Assembly: GCA_963643505.1 (NCBI GenBank)
Contig: CAVIKF010000010.1
Location: 1-56,949, forward strand
Length of the DNA stretch: 56,949 nucleotides
Direction: 5' to 3'
Source of the DNA: CAVEFW01 sp963643505
Lineage (GTDB): Bacteria > Actinomycetota > Coriobacteriia > Coriobacteriales > Eggerthellaceae
Shown: one piece after another, positions 1 to 7,974 of the stretch
Numbering within the stretch: position 1 is the first letter of the stretch
Layout: each line of letters opens with the position of its first letter
The notes under the pieces: generated by a model
Seen by the model: only the letters and a program-made list of their open reading frames with translations
What the model was told of the DNA's origin: nothing
The model's database searches: none
Made by a program: the position numbers and the translations under genes

Positions 1-1
1 C

Positions 2-1069
2 CTTACACCAGGTAAAACGCTTGTTTTTATCGACGAGATTCAGAAATGCCCCGAAGTGATGACCGCGATTAAGTTCCTTGTTGACGAAGGCAGCTTCGAC
101 TACGTTTTATCGGGCTCCCTGCTAGGCACCGAGCTTCGTGACATTCGCTCGGTTCCCGTTGGATACGTGCGCGAAGTGAAGATGTTTCCCCTTGATTTCG
201 AAGAATTCTGCTGGTCGCAAGGTGTTGAAAAACCCCTATTCGCCACTCTTAAAGCGAATTTTGCGAATGTCGAGCCCGTTAACGATTTCGTGCACACGAA
301 AATGCTCGATTTGTTTTATCGCTATTTGGTTGTAGGCGGCATGCCCGATGCCGTTGCCCAGTATTGCGACAATGCCGACCTTATGGCCGTGCGCCAAATT
401 CAGTCGGACATCAGGTCTTATTACAGGCGCGACATTTCGCAATATTGCCTCGAGGCCGATCGCTTGCACGTGCGCGAGGTATTCGATCTTATTCCCAGCG
501 AGCTCAACAATCCGAATAAGCGCTTCGTGCTGAAAAAGCTTAACGAGAACGCGCGATTCAGAGAATTCTCCGATGCGTTCGTATGGCTGGACAGCGCAGG
601 TGTCGCATTGCCTGCATACAACGTCGACGAGCCGACATCCCCGCTGCTCGCTTCGAGGCAGCGTAATCTTTTCAAGCTGTTTTCCTCGGATGTCGGCCTT
701 CTGAACAGCTGCTATTCGACCGCCGCGACACTTTCCATGCTAGATGGTGGCGAAGGGGTGAACTGCGGGGCCGTGTTCGAAAACGCTGTAGCGCAAGAGC
801 TTTCCACGCATGGGTTCTCTTTGTACTACTTCAACAATAAAAAGCATGGCGAATTGGATTTTGTGGTGGAAGATCGCGACGGCCGCGTTGTGCCCATAGA
901 GGTTAAAAGTGGCAAAGCGTATGCACGGCATAGGGCGCTTTCGAATATCCTGGGCGTTACAAACTACAGCTTCAACCGCGCGTATGTGTTTGGGCCCTGC
1001 AATATGGAATCAAAGAAGGGCGTTACCTATGCGCCTATTTACATGGTTTCGGCCTTGGAGAACATATAG
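2..1069 (+). CDS. AAA_14/DUF4143 ATPase, 5' end missing
   Basis: The reading frame is open from base 2, so the N-terminus with the Walker A loop lies outside the window. The first visible residues carry a Walker B-like stretch (LVFIDEIQKCPEV), followed by the sensor-like LSGS. The middle matches the DUF4143 helical region, and the C-terminus has a PD-(D/E)XK-like pattern (GELDFVV, then PIEVKSGK). These proteins are common accessory ATPases of bacteria and archaea with no settled function; many sit in mobile or toxin-antitoxin contexts. The GTG at 56 is internal and not the start. The 3' end overlaps a convergent small ORF by about 30 bp. Confidence 0.88.
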   Translation, partial: LTPGKTLVFIDEIQKCPEVMTAIKFLVDEGSFDYVLSGSLLGTELRDIRSVPVGYVREVKMFPLDFEEFCWSQGVEKPLFATLKANFANVEPVNDFVHTKMLDLFYRYLVVGGMPDAVAQYCDNADLMAVRQIQSDIRSYYRRDISQYCLEADRLHVREVFDLIPSELNNPNKRFVLKKLNENARFREFSDAFVWLDSAGVALPAYNVDEPTSPLLASRQRNLFKLFSSDVGLLNSCYSTAATLSMLDGGEGVNCGAVFENAVAQELSTHGFSLYYFNNKKHGELDFVVEDRDGRVVPIEVKSGKAYARHRALSNILGVTNYSFNRAYVFGPCNMESKKGVTYAPIYMVSALENI

Positions 1070-1224
1070 GTTGTTTGCCAACCGCTGCCTTTTTTCGTCT
1101 TGACGTGGCGGGCCATATCCGGCTCCTGCCTCCATCGCCTGCTTTGCCGCGTGTGGGTATGCGCAGCCAGAAATATGAGCACCGCCGAAGCGAGCCCTAA
1201 GACCGCAATCTCTGCGTCCGACAT
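1039..1224 (-). CDS. Small single-span membrane protein, holin-like toxin candidate
   Basis: This 61-residue ORF has an ATG preceded by a strong ribosome site (AGGAGAGGGGGTGA, about 4-6 bases from the start). An acidic N-terminus (MSDAE) is followed by one hydrophobic segment at about residues 6-20 and then a very basic tail (THTRQSRRWRQ). That layout resembles short type I toxin or holin-like peptides, but no family is recognised with certainty and the length is greater than usual. It is convergent with, and overlaps, the end of the DUF4143 ATPase. A chance ORF is possible; the ribosome site and hydrophobic profile argue for a real gene. Confidence 0.45.
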   Translation of the reverse strand: MSDAEIAVLGLASAVLIFLAAHTHTRQSRRWRQEPDMARHVKTKKGSGWQTTYMFSKAETM

Positions 1225-1259
1225 AGTGTCACCCCCTCTCCTTTAAAGATTGAGGGCGC

Positions 1260-1485
1260 GCCCACGCATGGGGCTTATACGTGTACAAAACCATACTCAC
1301 GCGCGACCTCGTGCAAAAGTTTTCGCTGACGGACACACACGTATTAGAGAGGCTCGCCGAGTACATGATGGACAACTCAGGCAACCCCAAGATTCTTATT
1401 GCCCGCACAAGGCATGAGGCATACACGAATGAAGGGATTCTGATTCTTGGTTTGCCCAGATGGTTGCTTGACGAAACAAGACTGC
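1260..1485 (+). pseudogene. Remnant of a second DUF4143-family ATPase
   Basis: In one frame this stretch encodes YKTILTRDLVQ, then TDTHVLERLAEYMMDNSGNP, which has the pattern of the DUF4143 middle region (Y-x-T-I-L-x-x-D followed by L-L-x-R-I-x-x-Y-x-x-D-N-x-G-N). No ATPase domain precedes it and the frame runs into the 94-bp repeat without a plausible C-terminus. It is therefore read as a decayed fragment, of a different subfamily from the intact copy at the window start. A GTG at 1281 could start translation but has no good ribosome site. Confidence 0.45.
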
Positions 1486-1489
1486 TCGG

Positions 1490-1725
1490 CGGCGTCGAAG
1501 GCAACGTCAAAGGTGGCGCGACCGGCGGCGTCGAAGGCAACGTCAAAGGCAAGCGGGATCGGCAACATCAAAGGTGGCATCAAAGGTGGCATCAAAGGCA
1601 GCGCGACCAGCGCGACCGGCGGCGTCGAAGGCAACGTCAAAGGCAAGCGGGATCGGCAACATCAAAGGTGGCATCAAAGGTGGCATCAAAGGCAGCGCGA
1701 CCAGCGGGACCGGCGGCGTCGAAGC
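1490..1725. repeat. 94-bp tandem repeat with nested 12-bp units
   Basis: The marker gcgaccggcggcg begins at 1518 and 1612, and a one-base variant begins at 1706, giving an exact 94-bp period over about 2.5 copies. Inside each unit the 12-bp word aaaggtggcatc is itself reiterated. The array forms the C-terminal codons and the stop codon of the leftward GGDEF-HD gene, and runs into the DUF4143 remnant on the other side. The period is not a multiple of three, so each copy shifts frame. Confidence 0.9.
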
Positions 1726-4246
1726 GGCCGGTCTGCAGTTCGATGGCACCCTCGCGGAACTTGCGCACAAACAAGGTGGCCAGTTCGGGGTCGAATTGGG
1801 TGCCAGCGCCGTTCTCAATGATCTGCAACGCGGTTTCGATCTCGCGTGGATTCTGATAGCAACGCCTAGAGGTGATGGCGTCAAAGGTGTCGGCCACGCA
1901 CAGGATGCGCGCGGTCAAGGGAATGTCCTCGCCGGCAAGACGACGTGGGTAGCCTTTACCGTCCCAACGCTCATGGTGCCCAACCACAGCGGGGATTACG
2001 TAGTCCAGGCTCGGCAGATGGCGAATGATGCTCACCGCATTTTCCGGGTGTTTCTTGATGATCTCGTACTCGTCAGCGGTTAGGGAACCGGGCTTCTTCA
2101 ACACACTTTCGGGAATACCGATTTTGCCCACGTCGTGCAGCAGACCGGCTTCGCGCACAATCTCAACGGTGTCGGCGTTCAGGCCATAGGCGCTCGCCAA
2201 AACCGATGCGTAATACGCCACGTTGTTGGAGTGGGTGAAGGTGTAGTGGTCCTTGGCGTCAATGGCGGCGGTCAGGGCATAAATCGTGTCAGCGTAGCTG
2301 GAGTAAATGCTCTTGTGGTCAATGGAGTCCAGGGAAAGCTTCTCACCCTCGATGCCGGTTGAGTACACCAAGATGGCGTTCTTGCCGCGTTGTTTTACCA
2401 GGTAAACAGCCATATTCGCTCTGTCCATCAACTGCTTGGTGGTATGGGCGTCAAAGGGCATGCCGCAAATACCGATGCTGCAGGTAAGTACCTTCAAGGC
2501 TGCTTGTTCGTCGTTGTCGCGGTTCAGGTGATAAATCTGCAGGCGCAGGTTTTCGGCAAGGCGTTTGGCGGCGCTTATGTCTTGGTCGGGCATGAGCACG
2601 ACGAATTCCTTGCCGCCTAAACGTGCAGCCAGGTTGCTTTCGCCCACGGTGGTCTTCAGGATACCGGCTACGCGTTGCAAAACAATGTCGCCTTCCGCTT
2701 CGCCATACAATTGGTTGTACAGCTTGAAATCATCCAGGTTGATAACCATAACGCTGATGATGCGGTGCGGGTCTGCGTCGTGCAGGGATTCCAACTCTTG
2801 GAAGAGATACTTGCGGTTCATCAGGCCGGTCAGATCGTCGGTGCGCGCTTCGTAGGCTGCCTGCTCATACAGTTGGCTGTTCTTGATGCCAATGGCGGTG
2901 ATGGCGGCAAGTGAAAGCAGGTGATCCATCTCGCTAACTTGCAAGCTCATGCGCGAATCCTTCATGGTCACCGTGGCGATGCCGATAAGCTCCTCATTGG
3001 CCACAAGCGGTAGGATGCAATACACGTCAAGCAGCTGTAGCTGTTGGCGCTCGGATTCCCACATGGAACGGGCTTCGATGCTGCGACTAAACTCGGTCTT
3101 GGTCAGCACGTCGTCATGGTTGGTCAGCCACTCCACCACGGCGCTGTTGGGCCCAAAGAGCGCGCCGCCGGCCTCGAAGGGAATGCTGGAACCGGTAAGG
3201 GTCATGCCGCCGGCCTGGTTCTTCATGCCGATGCGCACAGCCCGCACATTGCGCAGGTCGGCGCAAACCTGATGGCAGAAAAGCTCGCTGGTGTCGGCGA
3301 CGCTCAACGAGCGAGAAACCTGCTCTTGGAAGGCTTTAAGGCCTTCGGAGCGGCTGGTTTGGTCCTTCAAGAAAAAGATGCCACTTAGGTGTTTTAGCAC
3401 CGCATACAAAAGGAAGGCGAAACTTACGGCAAGCAACACCACGAAAACGACGGCGTTTTCTCCTACGGGGGAGGGGAGACTGCTAAAGAAGGCCTGTAGG
3501 GGCGTAACGAGCTGCATGCAGAAGATGACCATGACGCCCACGGTGAACAGGGCGTAGGTCTTGGCGGAAAATGCCAGCGTCAACGAGAACAGGTGCTTGT
3601 TATACAAGCTGACAAAGCAAAAAATGCCAAAAACGATACCCATGGCCAAGTCCAAGGGGATGCCTGTAAAAGGCGGCAGCAAAATGAGAACCTGTCCGGC
3701 AATGATGAAAACAGAAGCGGCGGAGATAGGTAGCGCTTGGATACGAGAAAGCGCGCGGCAACGCACGCAGCCCACCACTCGTATCAAAATCAAGGCGCTG
3801 AACACGGCATACAGGCCGTACATCAGGTAAGTGCCCACGGTGAAGGAGCCATAGACGAAGGCGATGCGTCCGGATTCCAACGTGGTCAGCGTGGGCGGCG
3901 CCAAGAACCAGTTAGTGGCGATGTTTACAACCAGAATAACCACCAAAACACCGCCCAGAGCCTTTTCCGGCAAGGTCATGTGCTTGCCTTGGAAGCGGCA
4001 AAGCAGCTCGTCAAGGGTCAGGCAGGCAATCCAAATGCCCGCCAACGAAAGATGGAACCAGGGGGCGATCATGTTAAAGAACTGCACGCGCATCAAGGCA
4101 GAACCTGCGGACCACACAATGAGGAACAGCAGCATGACCAAGAAGCAACGGATTAGGCCATTCTTCTTCGCGGCTGCCAGAGTGCAGAATTCCAATAGGT
4201 AAATGAAGAGGGCTGCTAAGGGTACCCAAGTGAAGGTGGCTAGCAC
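1637..4246 (-). CDS. Membrane GAF-GGDEF-HD-GYP cyclic-di-GMP signalling protein
   Basis: 869 residues. About seven or eight membrane segments fill residues 1-285, followed by a GAF-like region (about 310-460), a GGDEF domain (about 468-630; signature GGKEF at 544-548, so the usual Asp is Lys) and an HD-GYP domain (about 655-840). The HD pair is His704-Asp705, and HHERWDGKGYP lies at 757-767, so the phosphodiesterase half looks intact. The altered GGDEF signature makes cyclase activity doubtful. The GTG start has GGAGGTGG upstream and overlaps the GH3 stop by 7 bp, indicating translational coupling. From residue 842 the protein is encoded by the 94-bp repeat (FDATFDATFDVA), so the natural C-terminus has probably been rewritten. 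Confidence 0.92.
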   Translation of the reverse strand: MLATFTWVPLAALFIYLLEFCTLAAAKKNGLIRCFLVMLLFLIVWSAGSALMRVQFFNMIAPWFHLSLAGIWIACLTLDELLCRFQGKHMTLPEKALGGVLVVILVVNIATNWFLAPPTLTTLESGRIAFVYGSFTVGTYLMYGLYAVFSALILIRVVGCVRCRALSRIQALPISAASVFIIAGQVLILLPPFTGIPLDLAMGIVFGIFCFVSLYNKHLFSLTLAFSAKTYALFTVGVMVIFCMQLVTPLQAFFSSLPSPVGENAVVFVVLLAVSFAFLLYAVLKHLSGIFFLKDQTSRSEGLKAFQEQVSRSLSVADTSELFCHQVCADLRNVRAVRIGMKNQAGGMTLTGSSIPFEAGGALFGPNSAVVEWLTNHDDVLTKTEFSRSIEARSMWESERQQLQLLDVYCILPLVANEELIGIATVTMKDSRMSLQVSEMDHLLSLAAITAIGIKNSQLYEQAAYEARTDDLTGLMNRKYLFQELESLHDADPHRIISVMVINLDDFKLYNQLYGEAEGDIVLQRVAGILKTTVGESNLAARLGGKEFVVLMPDQDISAAKRLAENLRLQIYHLNRDNDEQAALKVLTCSIGICGMPFDAHTTKQLMDRANMAVYLVKQRGKNAILVYSTGIEGEKLSLDSIDHKSIYSSYADTIYALTAAIDAKDHYTFTHSNNVAYYASVLASAYGLNADTVEIVREAGLLHDVGKIGIPESVLKKPGSLTADEYEIIKKHPENAVSIIRHLPSLDYVIPAVVGHHERWDGKGYPRRLAGEDIPLTARILCVADTFDAITSRRCYQNPREIETALQIIENGAGTQFDPELATLFVRKFREGAIELQTGRFDAAGPAGRAAFDATFDATFDVADPACL

Positions 4247-6012
4247 TTCTCCACCTCCGGTTCGCCGGCGGAACGCACCGGCGCCTTGCGGAGAGCCTCT
4301 TGCAGAGCCAATATATCGCGCTGCGAGGGGTTGACTGCGTGAATGGGTGCACCCGTCTCCTTTTCGTAAGCTTCGAAAGAACCGTTTTGCAGGAAGGTAA
4401 TCTGTAGGGGTTCCATCTCTAGGATGGTGCGCAGGCTTTCGTAGTCGTCATCCAGGTAGTTGAAGTAGATCTCCAGGTGTTTGCGGATTATCTCTTCGCT
4501 GATCGCTAGGTTGGCCAGGGCTTGGGGCTCCAGTTCCACATACATGTGCAAGAAGGGGTGCCCGGTTTTGCGATCGAATTCCTTGGCGGCGCACCAACCC
4601 TTGATGGGTAGACGCGAGAAAGCGATGACGTCGTTGATGGTGTTTTCGGTGATGCGGGTAAAGCCGGCAATGTCGATGATTCCCGGCGCACGGTCCACAT
4701 AGTGGAAGCGCGGTAGCTTGGAATGATCGGCAATGTCGCCAATGCCCACACAGCGGTACATGTCGCCAGTGCGATAGCGGGCAAAGGCGCCACCTCGCAG
4801 CGAGGTGATGACCAGCTCGTAGGTCTCGCCGGTGAACACCTGGTCGATGGTGACCGTAGGTAGGTGCTTTTCCGAGCTGCGCACGTATTCCGCAGGCAAA
4901 AACTCATAGAAACAGGCGTCGGGGAAGAAGTACAAGCTGCTGCGATTCCAAGTCTCCGTACCTACCAAGCCGCATTCTGTGCCCGCGAACAGCTCCATGG
5001 GACGAATGCCCCATTGCAGTTCCAGGTCGTCCTTGTAGCAAGCGTTGTCGGTGCCGGCAACCACGAAGCCTTGTAGGTTGAACAAGTCCTTGGGCAATAC
5101 CTCGCGGTTTTCGTCCTTGGCGCGTTTGCGAGCCTTCATCACGCGGGAAAGCATACTGAGGGTCATGAAGGTGCTTCGCTTGGATTCGGGGTTGTTGGAG
5201 CTGTTGAAGTTGCCTGCGCCGGGGCCGTGGGAGCCGGGGCCGGAGCCGGGGCCTGCGCCGGGGCCGTGGGAGCCGGGGCCGTGGGAGCCGGGGCCGTGGG
5301 AGCCGCCGCTTTTTCCGCTTACAGAGGCGGCAAACTTTTTGCTCATGAAATAGCTGACGGAGCCCATGCCCAGAAAGTAATCGATACCATTTGCCAGACC
5401 CATTTTGAAGCCCAGGGTGCTACGAGCGGAAAAGCTCATCGTCTTGGTGGTCTTGTGGGGCGGCATGAACTTGAAATGGAATTCCTGGTCAAGGATGATT
5501 CCCATCAGGCCCGTGAGATAGGGAAGCGGCGCTAGGCCCGAAAGCACGTTGGTGCCAATCTTGTAGTCTTTCCAACCCTTGGCGGAAGCCAGCATAATGA
5601 TGCCCTTGCCGTTGCGTTTGAAGGCTTCCAGGATGCCCTGGGTGTAGGGAGCCAACTTGACGGGGCGCTTACCACCTTCCCACGTTGTTTCCACCCAGGT
5701 GGCCACGGGGGCGGGCAGCATGTCCTCGCGGCGCGCCAGCAGGATGTCTGCGTAGTCATCGTAGGTAGTTAGGGGAACTTGCTCCATGAACTCTTCGATG
5801 TTTTGGGGTTTTTTGCCCTTCAGGATGTGTTGGCCAATGCCGCTGGGGCACCAAAGCTGGAGCTGCTCTTCCATCAAGCGATGCTGGATGTGCAGGTAGT
5901 CCTCCATGGAAAGCGCGAGGAAGCCGCAATACTCATCCCACGCTGCATCCGGATTCGATACGTCCCGGTTGTTGTACAGGTCGAAATCGCCCTTGTTCTT
6001 GAAAATGCTCAT
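4240..6012 (-). CDS. GH3 family acyl-acid ligase-like protein
   Basis: 590 residues, similar to the GH3 (auxin-responsive promoter) family. In plants these enzymes adenylate small carboxylic acids such as indole acetate or jasmonate and transfer them to amino acids; bacterial members are mostly uncharacterised. Seen: VPLTTYDDYADIL near residue 80, a T-W-E-G-G-K-R-P segment in the nucleotide-loop position, and the C-terminal subdomain. The ATG at 6012 is chosen because it overlaps the upstream stop (ATGA); the longer open frame upstream lies on top of the methyltransferase gene. Residues about 234-266 are a Gly-Pro-Ser-His low-complexity insert not expected in the family. Substrate unknown. 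Confidence 0.85.
   Translation of the reverse strand: MSIFKNKGDFDLYNNRDVSNPDAAWDEYCGFLALSMEDYLHIQHRLMEEQLQLWCPSGIGQHILKGKKPQNIEEFMEQVPLTTYDDYADILLARREDMLPAPVATWVETTWEGGKRPVKLAPYTQGILEAFKRNGKGIIMLASAKGWKDYKIGTNVLSGLAPLPYLTGLMGIILDQEFHFKFMPPHKTTKTMSFSARSTLGFKMGLANGIDYFLGMGSVSYFMSKKFAASVSGKSGGSHGPGSHGPGSHGPGAGPGSGPGSHGPGAGNFNSSNNPESKRSTFMTLSMLSRVMKARKRAKDENREVLPKDLFNLQGFVVAGTDNACYKDDLELQWGIRPMELFAGTECGLVGTETWNRSSLYFFPDACFYEFLPAEYVRSSEKHLPTVTIDQVFTGETYELVITSLRGGAFARYRTGDMYRCVGIGDIADHSKLPRFHYVDRAPGIIDIAGFTRITENTINDVIAFSRLPIKGWCAAKEFDRKTGHPFLHMYVELEPQALANLAISEEIIRKHLEIYFNYLDDDYESLRTILEMEPLQITFLQNGSFEAYEKETGAPIHAVNPSQRDILALQEALRKAPVRSAGEPEVEKC
5217..5310. repeat. 15-bp in-frame repeats inside the GH3 gene
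   Basis: The unit ggggccgtgggagcc is reiterated with small variants and encodes the pentapeptide SHGPG and relatives (AGPGS). It inserts about 33 residues of flexible, Gly/Pro-rich sequence into the GH3 protein between a membrane-like KKFAASVSGK segment and an Asn/Ser-rich stretch. Such a track can change copy number by replication slippage while keeping the frame. Confidence 0.9.
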
Positions 6013-6614
6013 GCCCGACCACTTGCCTTGGGCTGCTTGCCGGTAAGGCCGCAAGCGCGCTTGATGCTGGTGATGGTGGGGAAGATAAGCGGTGTGGAAG
6101 CTTGATAGGCTTGGTAGTCGCAGAAGATGTGAGGGAAGCTCCAGCGATCCTGCAGGAGCATATAGGCTAGGTCGCCGGCACAGATGAGAGCCAAAACGAT
6201 TGTGGCTTCTGTGTTGCGCAACATGACCGCCAACGCCACGCACAAAAGGCACATCCACAAAACGCCGGGGTGACGGCAGATGGCGTACATGCCTTGGGTG
6301 TAGGTGTTGCGTTTCTTTTCGGGAGCGGAATAAGTGTCGTTGGGCAGTGCGAAAAACAGGGCGTACACCAGGGCGGCGGCACATACAAGCGCCAGAAGGA
6401 GGCTTATGATGGCAACCGCGTCCCACGTAAGTGCGGGCAACCCTTCCACCATCAAAAGCGCAAAGGAGCAGGCAAGCAGTAAGCAACCCAGCGGGAACAG
6501 AGCGCGCGCGGCACCGCCCATGGACGTGGGGCGCGCAACGGCGCACCAGTCATAGGCGAAAAAGATCCCATAGGCTCCCAGAACCGCTGGAATGATATGC
6601 CACAAAACATCCAA
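6009..6614 (-). CDS. ICMT/PEMT-like membrane methyltransferase
   Basis: 201 residues with about five hydrophobic helices. The segment KRNTYTQGMYAICRHPGVLW contains the RHP motif of the isoprenylcysteine carboxyl methyltransferase/phospholipid methyltransferase superfamily, where the C-terminal membrane half binds S-adenosylmethionine. TTG is taken as start because GGGAG lies 5 bases upstream and no better codon is near. It is the first gene of a leftward operon with the GH3 protein (ATGA overlap) and the GGDEF-HD protein (7-bp overlap). A carboxyl methyltransferase beside a carboxylate-activating ligase suggests work on the same acid, which is inference. Confidence 0.6.
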   Translation of the reverse strand: MDVLWHIIPAVLGAYGIFFAYDWCAVARPTSMGGAARALFPLGCLLLACSFALLMVEGLPALTWDAVAIISLLLALVCAAALVYALFFALPNDTYSAPEKKRNTYTQGMYAICRHPGVLWMCLLCVALAVMLRNTEATIVLALICAGDLAYMLLQDRWSFPHIFCDYQAYQASTPLIFPTITSIKRACGLTGKQPKASGRA

Positions 6615-6626
6615 TCAAGCTCCCAG

Positions 6627-6678
6627 ACAAGATACGGTACAAGCAACGGTCCACAAGCAACTGTTTACAAGTAACGGT
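6627..6678. repeat. Four 12-bp iterons, acaagNaacNgt
   Basis: Copies start at 6627, 6639, 6653 and 6667, with 12-14 bp spacing and at most two differences from acaagcaacggt. They lie just downstream of the -10 of the predicted operon promoter, so they would be transcribed in the 5' leader of the methyltransferase-GH3-GGDEF operon. They also lie just past the degV stop codon. They could bind a regulator (one helical turn plus) or be another gene-end duplication. Confidence 0.75.
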
Positions 6679-6680
6679 TC

Positions 6681-6710
6681 ATTATAGCGATTTTTGCGAG
6701 AACCGTTTAA
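6681..6710 (-). promoter_or_regulatory. Promoter of methyltransferase-GH3-GGDEF operon
   Basis: On the minus strand TTAAAC (6710-6705) is followed after 18 bases by a perfect TATAAT (6686-6681). The predicted transcription start, near 6673, falls within the iterons, about 60 bases before the TTG start. It is the only good sigma-70 match between degV and the operon. Confidence 0.65.
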
Positions 6711-6714
6711 GGGG

Positions 6715-7548
6715 CTACTCGGACACAAAACCAACAAGGATGCTTCCCGGTTCAGCATAATACGAGCAAAGCCCCTCGTTTTCCGCCACTTTCAGGTCGC
6801 AGGAGGGGAAGTCATGCTGCACCAACTCTGCCAGCTTTTGAGCCAATTCCAGGTTTTGCGTGTGGCGGATGCGCACCTTGCCGCCATCAAAGCCAGCGTC
6901 CTTCATGTTGCTGTACAGCTGAGCAAGGGCCGCTTTTTCTCCGCGGGATTTATTGAGCATTTCCAACTCACCCAGGGCACTTGCCTGTCCCACGATGCGG
7001 ATGTTCAACATGCCGCAGGCTTTGGCGATAGCCGGGTTCACACGCCCGTTACGAGCGAAGTTGTCCACGGATTTCAGGGCGAACATCAGGTGCGTGCGTT
7101 GGGCGTATAGCTGCAATTCGTTGGCAATTTGGCCAAAGGAGGCGTCTGTAGCCGCCAGTTCCATAGCGCGTTCTGCCAAAAGTTCGCTTTCGGGGCCGGT
7201 GGATTTGGCGTCCAGCACGAACACGCGGGTACCTTGGTAGCGATACTCGTATTGACTGGCGGCGGTACAGGCGGAGTTGTAGCCACTGGAAATCTTGCTG
7301 GTCAAGGCGATGGTGAACACTTCGTCGGCATTGCCGAAAGAATCAAACCAGTCCGCAATGTTGGGACTCGATGTGCTGGAAGTGCCTTTGGCGGTGTTGA
7401 TGAACTGCAGCAGTTCCTGCTTGTCCAAGTTTTCATCGTCAATAAATTCACGGCCGCCGATGATGATCTTCAACGGGGCGGAAGCGAAGGAGCCATCGGG
7501 ATTGTTGCGCAGGTTAGCGGAAGAGTCGGCAACAACGCGTCGTGTCAT
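6715..7548 (-). CDS. DegV family fatty-acid-binding protein
   Basis: 277 residues covering the full DegV fold. Seen: the N-terminal VADSSANL motif, a TSSTSSPN segment that in characterised members contacts the lipid carboxylate, and FTIALTSKISSGYNSA before the second domain. DegV proteins bind long-chain fatty acids; FakB members present them to the kinase FakA. No fakA is visible here. The ATG has GGGAGG six bases upstream. It is transcribed toward the methyltransferase/GH3 operon, which also handles a carboxylic acid on family grounds, so a lipid link is possible but unproven. Confidence 0.92.
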   Translation of the reverse strand: MTRRVVADSSANLRNNPDGSFASAPLKIIIGGREFIDDENLDKQELLQFINTAKGTSSTSSPNIADWFDSFGNADEVFTIALTSKISSGYNSACTAASQYEYRYQGTRVFVLDAKSTGPESELLAERAMELAATDASFGQIANELQLYAQRTHLMFALKSVDNFARNGRVNPAIAKACGMLNIRIVGQASALGELEMLNKSRGEKAALAQLYSNMKDAGFDGGKVRIRHTQNLELAQKLAELVQHDFPSCDLKVAENEGLCSYYAEPGSILVGFVSE

Positions 7549-7727
7549 TATTTTCCTCCCAACGAACTGTTTGACAGTATCGTTTTGAAATGAACGTGCC
7601 TAAAATTAACGAGCCTATTATCCTCTTATTTAGGCGTACTGGGGCGATCTTTGTTAAATCCTGCACATATGGTTGGGCGCGAAAACACGCGCGGCCCTTT
7701 GCTTGGCTCGCGGAATGAACAGGGAAT

Positions 7728-7873
7728 GAACAGGGGACGGAGGAGTGTTCATTTTGAACAGGGCGCGTCCCCCGTTCACGCATGAAGGTTGAACACTCCT
7801 CCGTCCCCCGTTCACGCATGCGTCCCCCGTTCACGCATGAAGGTTGAACACTCCTCCGTCCCCCGTTCACGCA
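7728..7873. repeat. Extragenic inverted and direct repeat element
   Basis: A 25-base arm at 7728-7752 (tgaacaggggacggaggagt, then gttca) is matched with one difference by its reverse complement at about 7790-7814, giving a long hairpin with a loop of about 37 bases. The right arm with cgtcccccgttcacgcatg is then repeated directly at 7820-7873. The layout resembles REP/MITE-like interspersed elements; no transposase is nearby. Confidence 0.85.
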
Positions 7874-7945
7874 AATCGCTCACTGCTGGGATTAAATCGC
7901 TGTTGAAAGCCTAAATCAAAAGACCGATTTTCGTTGTCTTTTCTG

Positions 7946-7974
7946 TTGCTTCCCCCAAGGGGGAATGATACTAT
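7946..7974 (+). promoter_or_regulatory. Promoter of ABC-DUF5714 operon with inverted repeat in the spacer
   Basis: TTGCTT (7946-7951), 17 bases, then TACTAT (7969-7974). The spacer starts with the inverted repeat tccccc-aa-ggggga (7951-7964). A C-tract/G-tract dyad between -35 and -10 is a typical place for a repressor and resembles, at the level of G/C tracts only, operators of CsoR/RcnR-type metal or persulfide sensors. Confidence 0.55.

Noticed and set aside
6013..6546. N-terminal extension of the GH3 gene
   Set aside because: It is in a different frame over the methyltransferase gene, and the ATG at 6012 overlaps that gene's stop in the usual ATGA way.
7514..7870. 118-residue minus-strand ORF upstream of degV
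   Set aside because: Composed of the extragenic repeat translated (MRERGTEECSTF and copies); the degV start has a clear ribosome site inside it.
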